From Clostridiales bacterium (lineage in GTDB: Bacteria; Bacillota; Clostridia; Oscillospirales; Butyricicoccaceae): a stretch of DNA of 64,000 nucleotides. Under the pieces are notes generated by a model. That model was not told the origin of the DNA. It made no database searches and saw only the letters and a program-made list of their open reading frames with translations. Numbering within the stretch: position 1 is the stretch's first letter; each line of letters begins with the position of its first letter. Where the stretch lies: assembly GCA_004555915.1 (NCBI GenBank), contig SFJM01000011.1, positions 1-64,000 on the forward strand, in the 5' to 3' direction. Positions 15,568 through 23,831 of this stretch are shown here, piece by piece. The translations under genes and the position numbers were made by a program.

Positions 15568-16638
15568 ATGAAACATATTTTGATTTTAACCGGACGGTTC
15601 GGCATGGGGCACTGCTCCGCAGCTGAAGCGATCCGCCAACAGATCGCCATTGTCAACCCGCATGCAGAGGTACAGGTCATTGACCTCCTGGAGTATCTGT
15701 TCCCCTATGCTGCCGACCTGATTTACAGTGGATTTTCCTGCATGGTAAACTTCTGTTCTGCCATTTACAACCAGTTGAACCGGATGGCAGGCAAATATGC
15801 TTCTCTGCCCATGAAATCCCACGCCGTGGGCCGTGTGACACAGCTGCTGTCCTCTGCCGACCTGGTTGTATCCACCTTGCCGCTCTGCTCGCAATATGTT
15901 TCTGCTTTCAAGCGGAAAACCGGCTCCTCTATTCCGCTGTATACCTATATCACGGATATCGGTGCGCAGGATGAATGGGTTACGCCATGTACGGACGCAT
16001 ATTTCGTCGGCGCAGAGGAAACCCGGCAGGAACTGCTGCAAAAGGGCGTATCCGCCAGCCGTATCCATGTTTGCGGCATTCCGGTACGGCAGAGCTTCCT
16101 GCAATCCACAGAAACATCGGAAAAATCCGACCGTCTGGAGCTGCTGCTCATGGGCGGCGGTCTGGGGCTGATTCCTGCCGCTGATACCTTTTTACACACG
16201 CTGAGCCAATGCAGTGAGGTACATGTGACCGTCATCACCGGTAAAAATCAGGCATTATATGACCGGCTGCGTGTACAGTATCCTGCGGTTTCCGTCATTG
16301 GCTATACGGATCAGGTGGCGGAGTATATGCGCCGTGCCGACCTGCTTATCACCAAATCCGGCGGCATTACCACCTTTGAAGCCATCCATACCGGCACGCC
16401 GCTGTATGTCATCCGTCCATTCCTCATGCAGGAAATCGGCAATGCACATTACATTGAACGGCACAATCTGGGCCATGTGGTCTGGTCTGCGGATATGGAT
16501 ATGACGCAGGATATCCTTTCCCTGCTGCATCAGCCGGTACGCCTGAAAGCAATGCGGCAAAACATGCAGCAGCTGCGGGACAGGCTGGAGGAGGTCTGTC
16601 CGGAAGCATATTTCGCACCAGAGGAGATGATTTCATGA
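15568..16638 (+). CDS. Diacylglycerol glycosyltransferase-like (MGDG synthase/UgtP family)
   Basis: A 356-aa GT-B glycosyltransferase. The N-terminal TGRFGMGHCSAAE (8-20) and the C-terminal KSGGITTFEAIHTGTPL (from about 262) match the monogalactosyldiacylglycerol synthase/UgtP/MurG group, which add sugar from a nucleotide donor to a membrane lipid acceptor. It likely acts at the inner face of the membrane. It overlaps the next gene by 4 bases and heads a three-gene operon with a deacetylase and a flippase-like protein, suggesting glycolipid or lipid-linked polymer synthesis. The exact sugar and acceptor cannot be read. Confidence 0.85.
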   Translation: MKHILILTGRFGMGHCSAAEAIRQQIAIVNPHAEVQVIDLLEYLFPYAADLIYSGFSCMVNFCSAIYNQLNRMAGKYASLPMKSHAVGRVTQLLSSADLVVSTLPLCSQYVSAFKRKTGSSIPLYTYITDIGAQDEWVTPCTDAYFVGAEETRQELLQKGVSASRIHVCGIPVRQSFLQSTETSEKSDRLELLLMGGGLGLIPAADTFLHTLSQCSEVHVTVITGKNQALYDRLRVQYPAVSVIGYTDQVAEYMRRADLLITKSGGITTFEAIHTGTPLYVIRPFLMQEIGNAHYIERHNLGHVVWSADMDMTQDILSLLHQPVRLKAMRQNMQQLRDRLEEVCPEAYFAPEEMIS

Positions 16639-17318
16639 ACCGGAAAGCCGCTGTCCTTTTGGGAACTGCCGCACTGGGGTACAGTATCCTTCCCACGTGC
16701 TATTATAAATGCAAAAAACATCTGCATCATCCGGCGGCAGGCAAAACGCTGTATCTCACCTTTGACGATGGCCCTGACCCGCGGTATACGCCCCAGCTGC
16801 TGGATTTGCTGGAACAATACCAGATTCCCGCCAGCTTTTTTGTGGTAGCACAATCCGCCCAGGCAAATCCTGCGCTGATCGCCCGGATGAAGCGCAGCGG
16901 GCATGTGGTCGGCCTGCATTCCCTGTCACATAAAAACGGGCTGATCCAGCCGCCGCGATCCGCCTGCCGGGATTTTTCCCGCTCAGTTGCCATCCTGCAG
17001 CAGTGCGGCATCCCACCGCGGTATTTCCGTCCGCCCTGGGGGCACTGGAATGCCATGACAGCGGCACAGGCCTACAGCCGTGGCATCCAGCCCATGATGT
17101 GGGACGTCATGGCAGAGGACTGGCGTGGTGATACGACAGCGCAAGAAATTGCGCACAAGCTGCGGACCCGTACCTTTGATGGTGCCGTGATCTGCCTGCA
17201 TGACGGACGCGGCAAAAACAATGCCCCTGCCCGCACCATTGCCGCACTGCATCAGGTATTGCCCCAGTGGCTGGCGGCAGGGTACTGCTTTCAAACGGTG
17301 GACCATTATGACACGTAA
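16635..17318 (+). CDS. Polysaccharide deacetylase (NodB domain), membrane-anchored
   Basis: A 227-aa protein with an N-terminal hydrophobic segment (about 5-23, signal anchor) and a NodB deacetylase domain. Metal site residues are in TFDDGPD (42-48, D44/D45) and HSLSHKN (H95, H99); RPPWGHW (132-138) and CLHDGRG (187-193) complete the active-site motifs. Members remove N- or O-acetyl groups from peptidoglycan or other surface sugars outside the membrane. Start and stop overlap both neighbours, indicating translational coupling. Confidence 0.9.
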   Translation: MNRKAAVLLGTAALGYSILPTCYYKCKKHLHHPAAGKTLYLTFDDGPDPRYTPQLLDLLEQYQIPASFFVVAQSAQANPALIARMKRSGHVVGLHSLSHKNGLIQPPRSACRDFSRSVAILQQCGIPPRYFRPPWGHWNAMTAAQAYSRGIQPMMWDVMAEDWRGDTTAQEIAHKLRTRTFDGAVICLHDGRGKNNAPARTIAALHQVLPQWLAAGYCFQTVDHYDT

Positions 17319-18345
17319 ACAACTGTTCCGCATCGCCGGAAATCTGATTGTCTTTGTGGGGCTGATTGCCCTGACCTTTTTCATCCTGCTGCGCGGACAG
17401 GATTTGCCCCAGCTTGCCGCTGTGCTGCTGACGGTAAAAATCCGCTATCTGCTGCTTGCTTCCGGCTGTATGTGCGTCTTTCTGCTGTGTGAAGCGATGA
17501 ATATCCGGAAATGCTTACAGCTGCTCGGCTGTCGCTGCGGCTTCCTGCAGGCCATTCGCTATGCGCTGACCGGCTTCTTTTTCAGCTCCGTCACACCATC
17601 CGCCAGCGGCGGCCAGCCCATGCAGCTGTATGATATGCACCGGGACCGTATCCCGGTTTCCAGTGGTGCGCTGGCGCTGCTCATGCAGTTCTGCTCCTTC
17701 CAGACGGTTACCGTCTGTTTTGCTGTCGCAGGCTTTGCCGCAATGTATTCCGTCCTGGCGGAACAGATCGGCGGGTTCCGGTATCTGTTCCTGCTGGGAG
17801 CCGGACTGAATCTGGTATTGCTTATGGTGACATGGATTGCGATTTTTTCCCGCCGTCTTACCGAGCGCCTGCAGCAGGCAGCCAGCTGGCTTCTGCACCG
17901 GCTTCCGGGCAAAAAGCCCCTGCAGCTGGAGCAGTCCCTGACCGAACAGCTCGCTCTGTATCAGCAGAGCTCGGTCTGTTTCCGGCAAAATAAAACGGTA
18001 TTTTTCCGGTTGCTTCTGGTGACAATCCTGCAGATTGGCGCATATTACAGCATTCCCTATTGGATTTATCTGTCCCTGCGCCTGCCATTATATTCCTTCT
18101 GGACGATTGTTGCCCTGCAGGCCGTGCTGCATGTCACGGTCTCGGCACTCCCGCTTCCGGGTGCTGTGGGTGCCAGCGAAAGCGGTTTCCTGTTGCTATT
18201 CCGCATGGTTTTCCCCGTCGCTGCCCTGCATGACGCCATGCTGCTCAGCCGCGGCGTGAGCTTTTATCTGTTTGTCGCACTCAGCGGCATGGCATTTGCC
18301 ATCTCAACACTGTTTGGGCATAAAAAGAACAGCGAAACGAATTGA
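17308..18345 (+). CDS. Lysylphosphatidylglycerol synthase-type TM / flippase-like protein
   Basis: A 345-aa integral membrane protein with about seven or eight hydrophobic helices, matching the UPF0104/AglD family (transmembrane half of MprF), with FFSSVTPSASGGQPMQ and LPLPGAVGASESGF as family landmarks. Members flip or otherwise handle lipid-linked substrates. The start at 17308 overlaps the deacetylase by 11 bases. Its last codons form one arm of the terminator. Operon context suggests it moves the product of the glycosyltransferase. Confidence 0.85.
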   Translation: MTRKQLFRIAGNLIVFVGLIALTFFILLRGQDLPQLAAVLLTVKIRYLLLASGCMCVFLLCEAMNIRKCLQLLGCRCGFLQAIRYALTGFFFSSVTPSASGGQPMQLYDMHRDRIPVSSGALALLMQFCSFQTVTVCFAVAGFAAMYSVLAEQIGGFRYLFLLGAGLNLVLLMVTWIAIFSRRLTERLQQAASWLLHRLPGKKPLQLEQSLTEQLALYQQSSVCFRQNKTVFFRLLLVTILQIGAYYSIPYWIYLSLRLPLYSFWTIVALQAVLHVTVSALPLPGAVGASESGFLLLFRMVFPVAALHDAMLLSRGVSFYLFVALSGMAFAISTLFGHKKNSETN

Positions 18346-18372
18346 CTTCTCCCTGTCATTCGTTTCGCTGTT
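18328..18372. terminator. Bidirectional intrinsic terminator overlapping a stop codon
   Basis: A perfect 15-bp stem: AACAGCGAAACGAAT (18328-18342) with ATTCGTTTCGCTGTT (18358-18372). T runs lie on both outer sides. It ends the glycolipid operon on plus and the pfkB gene on minus; the left arm is within the coding end of the flippase-like gene. Confidence 0.9.
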
Positions 18373-18388
18373 TTCCTGTGTATTTTGC

Positions 18389-19327
18389 TTACATGGTATA
18401 AACCTTGATGGTTTCATATACCTCATACGCTTCCTTCATGGAAGCCATCTGTGTACCTGGCAGCTTCGCGGAAGCGGTACCCATGGCAACCGCAAACTTG
18501 GCAACCTCTTCATGGGACATGCCCTGGTTGTATGCATGGGCAATGGCACCTACCATTGCGTCACCGGAGCCAATGGCGCTCTTGTCCGCCGGGCCTGCAT
18601 CCGCTACCACATACAGCGGCGTTTCTTCCGGACTGAGGAAGATAGCACCGTTGGGGCCAAGCGAAGCACAAACGGTCTGCGCACCCTGCTCCAGCAGCGG
18701 CTTTGCATGTGCATATGCCTCCTCCGGATCATGGGTACGGGGCAGGCCGGTCAGTCTTGCCAGCTCGATGCTGTTCGGCTTGATAAAGTCCGGCTTATAC
18801 GGCAGCGCACTGCGCATGGTATCGCCATCACAGTCAATCAGCAAGGAACAGCCTGCTTTCTTGATGATCTTGATAATCTTCAGATACTGCTTTTCTTTCA
18901 TTCCGGGCGGAATTCTGCCGCACAGAACAAACAGGTTATTCGGGTCCAGATACAGCTTCAGCTTTTCCAGAAAACGCAAATAATCTTCATCCTCTACAGC
19001 GGTACCCGGTTCATTGAAATCGGTATGGTTGCCGTCCGGATGAACGACCTGTGTATTGGTACGGGTCTCACCTGTTACGTCAGTAAAGTCATGATGAATG
19101 CCAAGAGCTGTCAGCGCATTTTTCAGTGTACGGCCATTGTTGCCGGCTGTAAAGCCAAGGGCAACGCATTCACCGCCAAGTGCGCGAATTGCTCTGGAAA
19201 CATTGATGCCTCGTCCGCCGACTTCAACGTAGCTCTGAACGACACTGTTAATAGCGCCAAATTCTATGTCTTCATCAACAATCAAAGTACGGTCAATCGC
19301 CGGATTCAGCGTTATTGTCACAATCAT
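18389..19327 (-). CDS. PfkB-family hexose-phosphate kinase (1-phosphofructokinase type)
   Basis: A 312-aa ribokinase-fold kinase of the 1-phosphofructokinase/tagatose-6-phosphate kinase group. It begins MIVTITLNPAIDRTL, with the substrate motif VGGRGINVSRA (36-46) and the catalytic AIGSGDAMVG near residue 250. It phosphorylates fructose-1-phosphate or a related sugar phosphate; the substrate cannot be decided. No PTS or sugar regulator lies beside it, unlike a classic fru operon. Own promoter and terminator. Confidence 0.88.
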   Translation of the reverse strand: MIVTITLNPAIDRTLIVDEDIEFGAINSVVQSYVEVGGRGINVSRAIRALGGECVALGFTAGNNGRTLKNALTALGIHHDFTDVTGETRTNTQVVHPDGNHTDFNEPGTAVEDEDYLRFLEKLKLYLDPNNLFVLCGRIPPGMKEKQYLKIIKIIKKAGCSLLIDCDGDTMRSALPYKPDFIKPNSIELARLTGLPRTHDPEEAYAHAKPLLEQGAQTVCASLGPNGAIFLSPEETPLYVVADAGPADKSAIGSGDAMVGAIAHAYNQGMSHEEVAKFAVAMGTASAKLPGTQMASMKEAYEVYETIKVYTM

Positions 19328-19390
19328 GGATAAACACCCCTGCCTAACTCAAAAAATGGGACGTGTGATCTTTCCTTTTTCCCTTTTAAT

Positions 19391-19419
19391 ATTGTACCTA
19401 ATTATTACTGCAATGTAAA
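19391..19419 (-). promoter_or_regulatory. Promoter of the PfkB-family gene
   Basis: TTTACA-17-TACAAT on the minus strand, 64 bases before the start codon. Confidence 0.75.
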
Positions 19420-19550
19420 TGGGATTTTTGAATTAAATCGTTTTTTTCCGTTAAAATTTCTATGGTTTTTTTATACTTTTCTGCACTTTTATCGACATGA
19501 TGTGCAATTATTCCGGGAAAATTTTTCCAGCTTCCGCACAAAACGACAAA

Positions 19551-19991
19551 TTATCCGCTAATTTCATGCGGCTCCTCCTCCGTTGCATACAGCTCCTGCC
19601 GTATGACATTAAACAGGTCTTCTGCCATAATCAGAATATTGTGAATCTGGGCCTCCGTGATCTCAAAGGGAAGGTCTGTGGGATACCGTGTCTCAATATA
19701 ATAATTGTTCAGCGCCGCACTTTCTCCCAGATATCGGGAAAACCGTTCATCCGCAATGGCCGCCTGCCGGCAGAGGAAGGTCAGGTTATGTCCGTCAAAA
19801 TGACGGCCCAGCTTAAACAGCAGATAGCCCTTCAATGCCTTCTCAATGGCCTGCTGGCAATGGAAGGCAACTGCCATCTCATCTCCGCCCCAGGTCAGCA
19901 GAATCCGGGCACTCTGCAGATCACTGAGGGCTTTCTCCAGCCATTTGTAATAATACTGGCTGTCTGTATTACCCTTGCGCCTTCTCGCCAT
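19551..19991 (-). CDS. HEPN domain protein
   Basis: A 146-aa all-helical HEPN protein: KWLEKALSDLQSARILL, AFHCQQAIEKALKGYLL, GHNLTFLCRQ and ETRYPTD are family hallmarks. The RX4-6H motif of RNase HEPN toxins is not evident. It overlaps the preceding MNT-like gene by 23 bases, the usual MNT-HEPN arrangement. The ATG at 19991 has AAGGGGACGG upstream. It may be a toxin-antitoxin-like or nucleotide-binding partner; activity is uncertain. Confidence 0.8.
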   Translation of the reverse strand: MARRRKGNTDSQYYYKWLEKALSDLQSARILLTWGGDEMAVAFHCQQAIEKALKGYLLFKLGRHFDGHNLTFLCRQAAIADERFSRYLGESAALNNYYIETRYPTDLPFEITEAQIHNILIMAEDLFNVIRQELYATEEEPHEISG

Positions 19992-20277
19992 AGAGCACCG
20001 TCCCCTTCTTTTCAATGGCGGATGCATAGCTTCCGGAATCCTGCAACATTCTGTACCATTCCTCTGTGCTGTACAGCAGGAACTGTACCGGGATCGGCAT
20101 CGTTATCTTGAGATATAGCTTGCTCAAAAGAGTTTTCTTGTCACATTGATCCAGAATAATACACAAATCCGCAGATTTCAGGTCATGGCTGTCCACGACA
20201 AATTTTTCACCGTATAAAATCACCCGCTTCGGATTGCAGCAGGACAGTACGCTTTTCAGAAGGTCCTCACGATTCAT
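19969..20277 (-). CDS. Degenerate minimal nucleotidyltransferase (MNT-like)
   Basis: A 102-aa protein positioned like the MNT partner of a HEPN gene. The fold pattern PKRVILYGEKF...SADLCIILD lines up with the MNT motif (GS..RG...SD.D), but the GS pair is GE and the SDxD acids are replaced by SADLC, so the catalytic site seems lost. It starts 25 bases after the thioesterase stop and is probably cotranscribed with it. Confidence 0.65.
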   Translation of the reverse strand: MNREDLLKSVLSCCNPKRVILYGEKFVVDSHDLKSADLCIILDQCDKKTLLSKLYLKITMPIPVQFLLYSTEEWYRMLQDSGSYASAIEKKGTVLYGEKAQG

Positions 20278-20302
20278 AGCTTTCCCCTCCCTGTTTCTTA
20301 CA

Positions 20303-21028
20303 TCAGCGTGTTGAAAAAACTACCTCAGCCTGTACGGTCTCCGTATCTCCATCAAAGGCGGAAACGCACAGGCTTCCATCCGTCCCCGGTCCGCGGCGCA
20401 GGTTTAACGTCGTACCGCAGACATTTTCGATCATATAATTGACCTGCAGCCGGGAAACCCAGCGGTTTTCCGCATGCTCCAGATCAAAGGCATCGGATAA
20501 AATATCCACTGCCTTGACATTGTTCAAATGCCGGTTGATATCAATATCACTGTACCGCACCACCCGGTCAAAGCATGGCTCCAGATGCGTACTGCGGATG
20601 GCCCGCAGGATTTCCGTCTGTCCGGTTTCCTGCTTCTCCAGCTGGATTCCCAGCTCCTTTGGACGAATCAGATGTCGGGTTTCCAGATTCACCACTGCCC
20701 ATGCCGTCACAGCATGTCCGATCTCGCCGGACGCATCCTCTATGGTAAAGTCACGATACCATGACGCACCGCGGATCTCCCGGGGCATGGTGGTCAGCCG
20801 GATGGTCTCATAGGGCAGCAGCGGGCGGTCCAGCTGGTATTTCAGCCGGGACAGCACCCAAAATGCATGTTTCTCTGCCACCGCTTCGCCGGAAACACCG
20901 ATTTCCGCTGCATGGCAGGTGGCAAGATCCTGCATAAATTCCACAATGGCAGAGGGCCGTGCAAGGCCTCTTCCATCAATATGTCCGATGTCCAGCACAT
21001 ATTCCTTTGTCATCTGCATGGCAGGCAT
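20303..21028 (-). CDS. Acyl-ACP thioesterase
   Basis: A 241-aa double-hotdog thioesterase that releases fatty acids from acyl carrier protein. The N-terminal hotdog has ARPSAIVEFMQDLATCHAAEIG. The second has the active-site segment YSDIDINRHLNN (near residues 160-172) typical of FatA/FatB-like bacterial enzymes. The start at 21028 follows AAGGAGG by 9 bases; an upstream ATG contains that site. First of a probable operon with the MNT-HEPN pair. Confidence 0.9.
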   Translation of the reverse strand: MPAMQMTKEYVLDIGHIDGRGLARPSAIVEFMQDLATCHAAEIGVSGEAVAEKHAFWVLSRLKYQLDRPLLPYETIRLTTMPREIRGASWYRDFTIEDASGEIGHAVTAWAVVNLETRHLIRPKELGIQLEKQETGQTEILRAIRSTHLEPCFDRVVRYSDIDINRHLNNVKAVDILSDAFDLEHAENRWVSRLQVNYMIENVCGTTLNLRRGPGTDGSLCVSAFDGDTETVQAEVVFSTR

Positions 21029-21068
21029 CAGCAACGCCTCCTTCATTTCCGCTGTTTTTATTACTATT

Positions 21069-21074
21069 ATTATA
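21069..21074 (-). promoter_or_regulatory. -10 element of the thioesterase gene
   Basis: A perfect TATAAT on the minus strand 40 bases upstream of the start; the -35 is weak and T-rich. Confidence 0.5.
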
Positions 21075-21106
21075 CCGCAAAAACAGCAAAAAAGAAAGCG
21101 GCTGCA

Positions 21107-21135
21107 TTGCGCCGCAAAGCAAAATATGCTAGACT
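21107..21135 (+). promoter_or_regulatory. Promoter of the GHL10-like gene
   Basis: TTGCGC-17-TAGACT on the plus strand, 62 bases before the start; divergent from the thioesterase promoter. Confidence 0.55.
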
Positions 21136-21197
21136 GTGAGCAAAAAGGCATAAGCCGGACAGGCCCTGCATACGATGCAGCAGAAAGGAGGAGACCT

Positions 21198-22490
21198 ATG
21201 AAGCGGCTGTTTCAGCTCACAATCTTATTTCTGGTTCTGGCAGGCTGCATGGTATGCTATTCCCTCGGCTGTTCTCCGCTGGAGGTGCCCGGCATCCTGC
21301 TGCGTGCCGAAGCCTCTGACGGCACAGCTGTACCGGAAAGCGTACCGGAAAACACGGCAGAGCCCAAATATTCTGCCACAGAGGTGCATGGCATATGGGT
21401 TGCCACGGCCTACAGCATTGATTATCCATCCAGCCAGACCACCGATGCTGCCGCACTGAAAGCGGACTGTGACGCGATTCTGGACCGTGTGGAAGCGGTT
21501 GGAGGCAATACTGTCTATTTACAGGTCCGTCCATCGGCAGATGCCCTGTACCAGTCCAGCCTGTTCCCGTGGAGCCGTTATCTCACCGGAGTCTGTGGCA
21601 CGGCACCGGCACAGGATTTTGACCCGCTGGAATACTGGGTGGAACAGGCACATGCCCGCGGCATCCGGCTGGAAGCATGGGTAAATCCCTACCGCATCTG
21701 TGCCGGAGAATATGCGGAGCCGGATTTTACCTCCCTGCCCGCGGATTCCCCTGCCAGGCAGCATCCGGAATGGGTGGTGGCTTGCGATGGCGCCTACTAT
21801 TTTAACCCGGGACTGTCCGAGGTTCGCCAGCTCATCTGTGACGGTGTAGAGGAAATTGTCACCAATTACGATGTAGACGGCATCCAGTTTGACGACTATT
21901 TTTATCCATCCACGGAATTTGATGATAAGGAAACCTATTCCGCTTCCGGCACCGATCTTTCCCTTGCGGACTGGCGGCGGGACAATGTCAACCAGCTTGT
22001 GCAGCAGGTCAGCCAGACTGTCCATCAGCACGCCCGCCGGGCTGGCTGCCAGTTTGGCATCAGTCCCTCCGGAATCTGGCGCAACAAGGGGGTCAATGCC
22101 TTCGGCGGCAGTGATACCAATGGATTTGAGCATTATACGTCCTCTTATGCCGATTCCCTGACATGGATCAAAAACGAATGGATTGATTATATCTGTCCGC
22201 AGATTTACTGGGAGATCGGCGATGAAGCGGCAGATTTTGAAACGCTTGCCAACTGGTGGAGCCGACAGGTGGCAGATACCGATGTCAAGCTGGTGCTCGG
22301 CCTTGCCAGCTATAAAATCGGCGACAGCACCTATGGCACGGTCTGGGATACCGATGGCTGCGGGGAAATCGGCAGGCAGATTGATCTGGCACGTTCCATT
22401 GAAGGGATTGACGGATTTGCACTGTTCAGTTGTCGTGACCTGACAAAGTCATCCGATCTCAGCGAGATGCTCAAGGGAAAATGGGAATAA
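21198..22490 (+). CDS. Glycoside-hydrolase-like family 10 (DUF187/YngK-type) lipoprotein
   Basis: A 430-aa exported protein. The N-terminal hydrophobic segment ends in the lipobox-like LAGC (C17), so it is probably a lipoprotein. The body is a TIM-barrel GHL10/DUF187 domain: EVHGIWVATAYSIDYP, GGNTVYLQVRPSADALY, EAWVNPYRI, VDGIQFDDYFYP, ISPSGIWRNKG and YICPQIYW. Homologues are predicted to act on surface polysaccharide; the substrate is unknown. GGAGGAG precedes the ATG. Confidence 0.92.
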   Translation: MKRLFQLTILFLVLAGCMVCYSLGCSPLEVPGILLRAEASDGTAVPESVPENTAEPKYSATEVHGIWVATAYSIDYPSSQTTDAAALKADCDAILDRVEAVGGNTVYLQVRPSADALYQSSLFPWSRYLTGVCGTAPAQDFDPLEYWVEQAHARGIRLEAWVNPYRICAGEYAEPDFTSLPADSPARQHPEWVVACDGAYYFNPGLSEVRQLICDGVEEIVTNYDVDGIQFDDYFYPSTEFDDKETYSASGTDLSLADWRRDNVNQLVQQVSQTVHQHARRAGCQFGISPSGIWRNKGVNAFGGSDTNGFEHYTSSYADSLTWIKNEWIDYICPQIYWEIGDEAADFETLANWWSRQVADTDVKLVLGLASYKIGDSTYGTVWDTDGCGEIGRQIDLARSIEGIDGFALFSCRDLTKSSDLSEMLKGKWE

Positions 22491-22504
22491 ATCGTCCGAT
22501 CTCC

Positions 22505-22909
22505 TTATTTCTTCGCCGCGTAATCCGCGCAGGTATCCTTATGCGCACAGCTTTCACAGGAGGAGCCCGCCTGTGTTTCCGCACAGCCTGCTTCCTCTTC
22601 CCGGGTCTTTTTCTCGCTTTCCAGCATACGGACAAACAGTGCGCCCACCTGCATGTCAGCATCACCATATGCCCCCGGGAACGGCGCAATGCCTGCCTGC
22701 AGCAGCTCCATCTGTGCTGCCATATCCAGCCTGCCGCACACCAGCAGACCGGCTCCCTGTCCCTTCAGGAAAGCGGCACGGGGTTCCTGTGCATCCACAA
22801 CCTCCATCTGCACAATCCGGTCCCCTTCGATGGTATACAGCTTAAACTGCGGTGCCTGTCCAAAATTCTGGCAAATCTGTCCGTTCTCATATGCTGCTGC
22901 AATTTTCAT
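22505..22909 (-). CDS. NifX/NifB-type Fe-Mo cofactor domain protein with Cys-rich tail
   Basis: A 134-aa protein with a dinitrogenase iron-molybdenum cofactor binding fold (MKIAAAYENGQICQNFGQAPQFKLY, then VDAQEPRAAFLKGQGAGLLVCG, AGIAPFPGAYGDADMQVGA). The C-terminal 30 residues add a Cys cluster (CAET, CESC, CADY) that could bind a metal or Fe-S cluster. Stand-alone members occur widely in anaerobes without nitrogenase. The start at 22909 follows AAAGGAG. Confidence 0.85.
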   Translation of the reverse strand: MKIAAAYENGQICQNFGQAPQFKLYTIEGDRIVQMEVVDAQEPRAAFLKGQGAGLLVCGRLDMAAQMELLQAGIAPFPGAYGDADMQVGALFVRMLESEKKTREEEAGCAETQAGSSCESCAHKDTCADYAAKK

Positions 22910-22946
22910 GTCTGTTTTGCTCCTTTTTTCGGGATATTCTTTCGTA

Positions 22947-22975
22947 ATCTTAGCACATGCACCGGCAATTGGCAA
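22947..22975 (-). promoter_or_regulatory. Promoter of the NifX-like gene
   Basis: TTGCCA-17-TAAGAT on the minus strand, 38 bases before the start. Confidence 0.65.
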
Positions 22976-22985
22976 GCGCCCATAG

Positions 22986-23026
22986 AAAAGCAGCCCTCTC
23001 CGTTCTCGCGTGACAACAGAGAGGGC
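22986..23026 (-). terminator. Intrinsic terminator of the phospholipase-like gene
   Basis: On the minus strand GCCCTCTC (23026-23019) pairs with GAGAGGGC (23000-22993), then TGCTTTTC. It lies 8 bases past the stop of the next gene. Confidence 0.75.
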
Positions 23027-23033
23027 TTTTGTA

Positions 23034-23645
23034 TTATGCAGTTTTTCTCATCGGTGTGCTTGGTTGTACAACAGCTGCGCCCGTCATGCGGATCATGGAA
23101 AATACGACTGTGGTCAGCATGCGGCAGATATGCACGATATCATCATTGATGGTATGCGTAGCCTGTGCCGCATAACTCTGGTGCTTCTCGGTCAGGAACT
23201 GGATCAATTCATCCGGGCTCTGCGGGATATCCGCCAGCATACGCTGTACCCAGCCGGCAAACTTGGTTTCATCGATTCTCCGCCGAATGGTCAGACTGGT
23301 CTGTTTTTCATAGATATAATGGGCAAGCAGGCCGTGTTCGTAAATATTGTCATTATGCGGAAAACTGAAGAAATCTGTAATATAATGGCAGATTACACCC
23401 AGTTCTTCGCTGAGCTTTGCACCATTGCGCTGGCAGATGCAAAAGTTCTGTACGAAATCACGAATACGCTGCATCACTTCATCAAACATCAGGGATGGAT
23501 AATGCCGTTTGGTCAGATATTCACCCTTCAGATCAGGCTTCAAGTTTCCGAAACAGAATGCCTTGCGGTCAAATGAAACACCGTCTGTCTTTTCCACATA
23601 GTCCAGCAGATAACGCGCAACTGTTGTGTGGGACACAGAATCCAT
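23034..23645 (-). CDS. Zinc-dependent phospholipase C domain protein
   Basis: A 203-aa helical protein of the zinc-dependent phospholipase C/S1-P1-like fold: MDSVSHTTVARYLLDYV, FCFGNLKPDLKGEYLTKRHYPS, LGVICHYITDFFSFPHND and EHGLLAHYIYE supply the His/Asp metal ligands. No signal peptide, so it is probably intracellular, and phospholipase activity is not assured. The ATG at 23645 is 9 bases after GGAG; the ATG at 23651 is too close. Monocistronic with its own terminator. Confidence 0.85.
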   Translation of the reverse strand: MDSVSHTTVARYLLDYVEKTDGVSFDRKAFCFGNLKPDLKGEYLTKRHYPSLMFDEVMQRIRDFVQNFCICQRNGAKLSEELGVICHYITDFFSFPHNDNIYEHGLLAHYIYEKQTSLTIRRRIDETKFAGWVQRMLADIPQSPDELIQFLTEKHQSYAAQATHTINDDIVHICRMLTTVVFSMIRMTGAAVVQPSTPMRKTA

Positions 23646-23762
23646 CGGCATCAACTCCTTACCTTTTTTATTATACTTATTTTAGCATACTGCATGGGAA
23701 AGAAAAAGGTCAGTTTGCTGGAACTTTCTGTGAAATATTTGTGAAGGACCTCAAACAGACAC

Positions 23763-23810
23763 AAAAAAGCGTTCTGATACCGGCTTTTGGCGGCCGAAAA
23801 TCAGAACGCT
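23763..23810 (-). terminator. Intrinsic terminator of the radical SAM gene
   Basis: On the minus strand AGCGTTCTGAT (23810-23800) pairs perfectly with ATCAGAACGCT (23778-23768), then TTTTTTG. Confidence 0.85.
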
Positions 23811-23831
23811 TTGATATTGTTTCTTTTTTTA

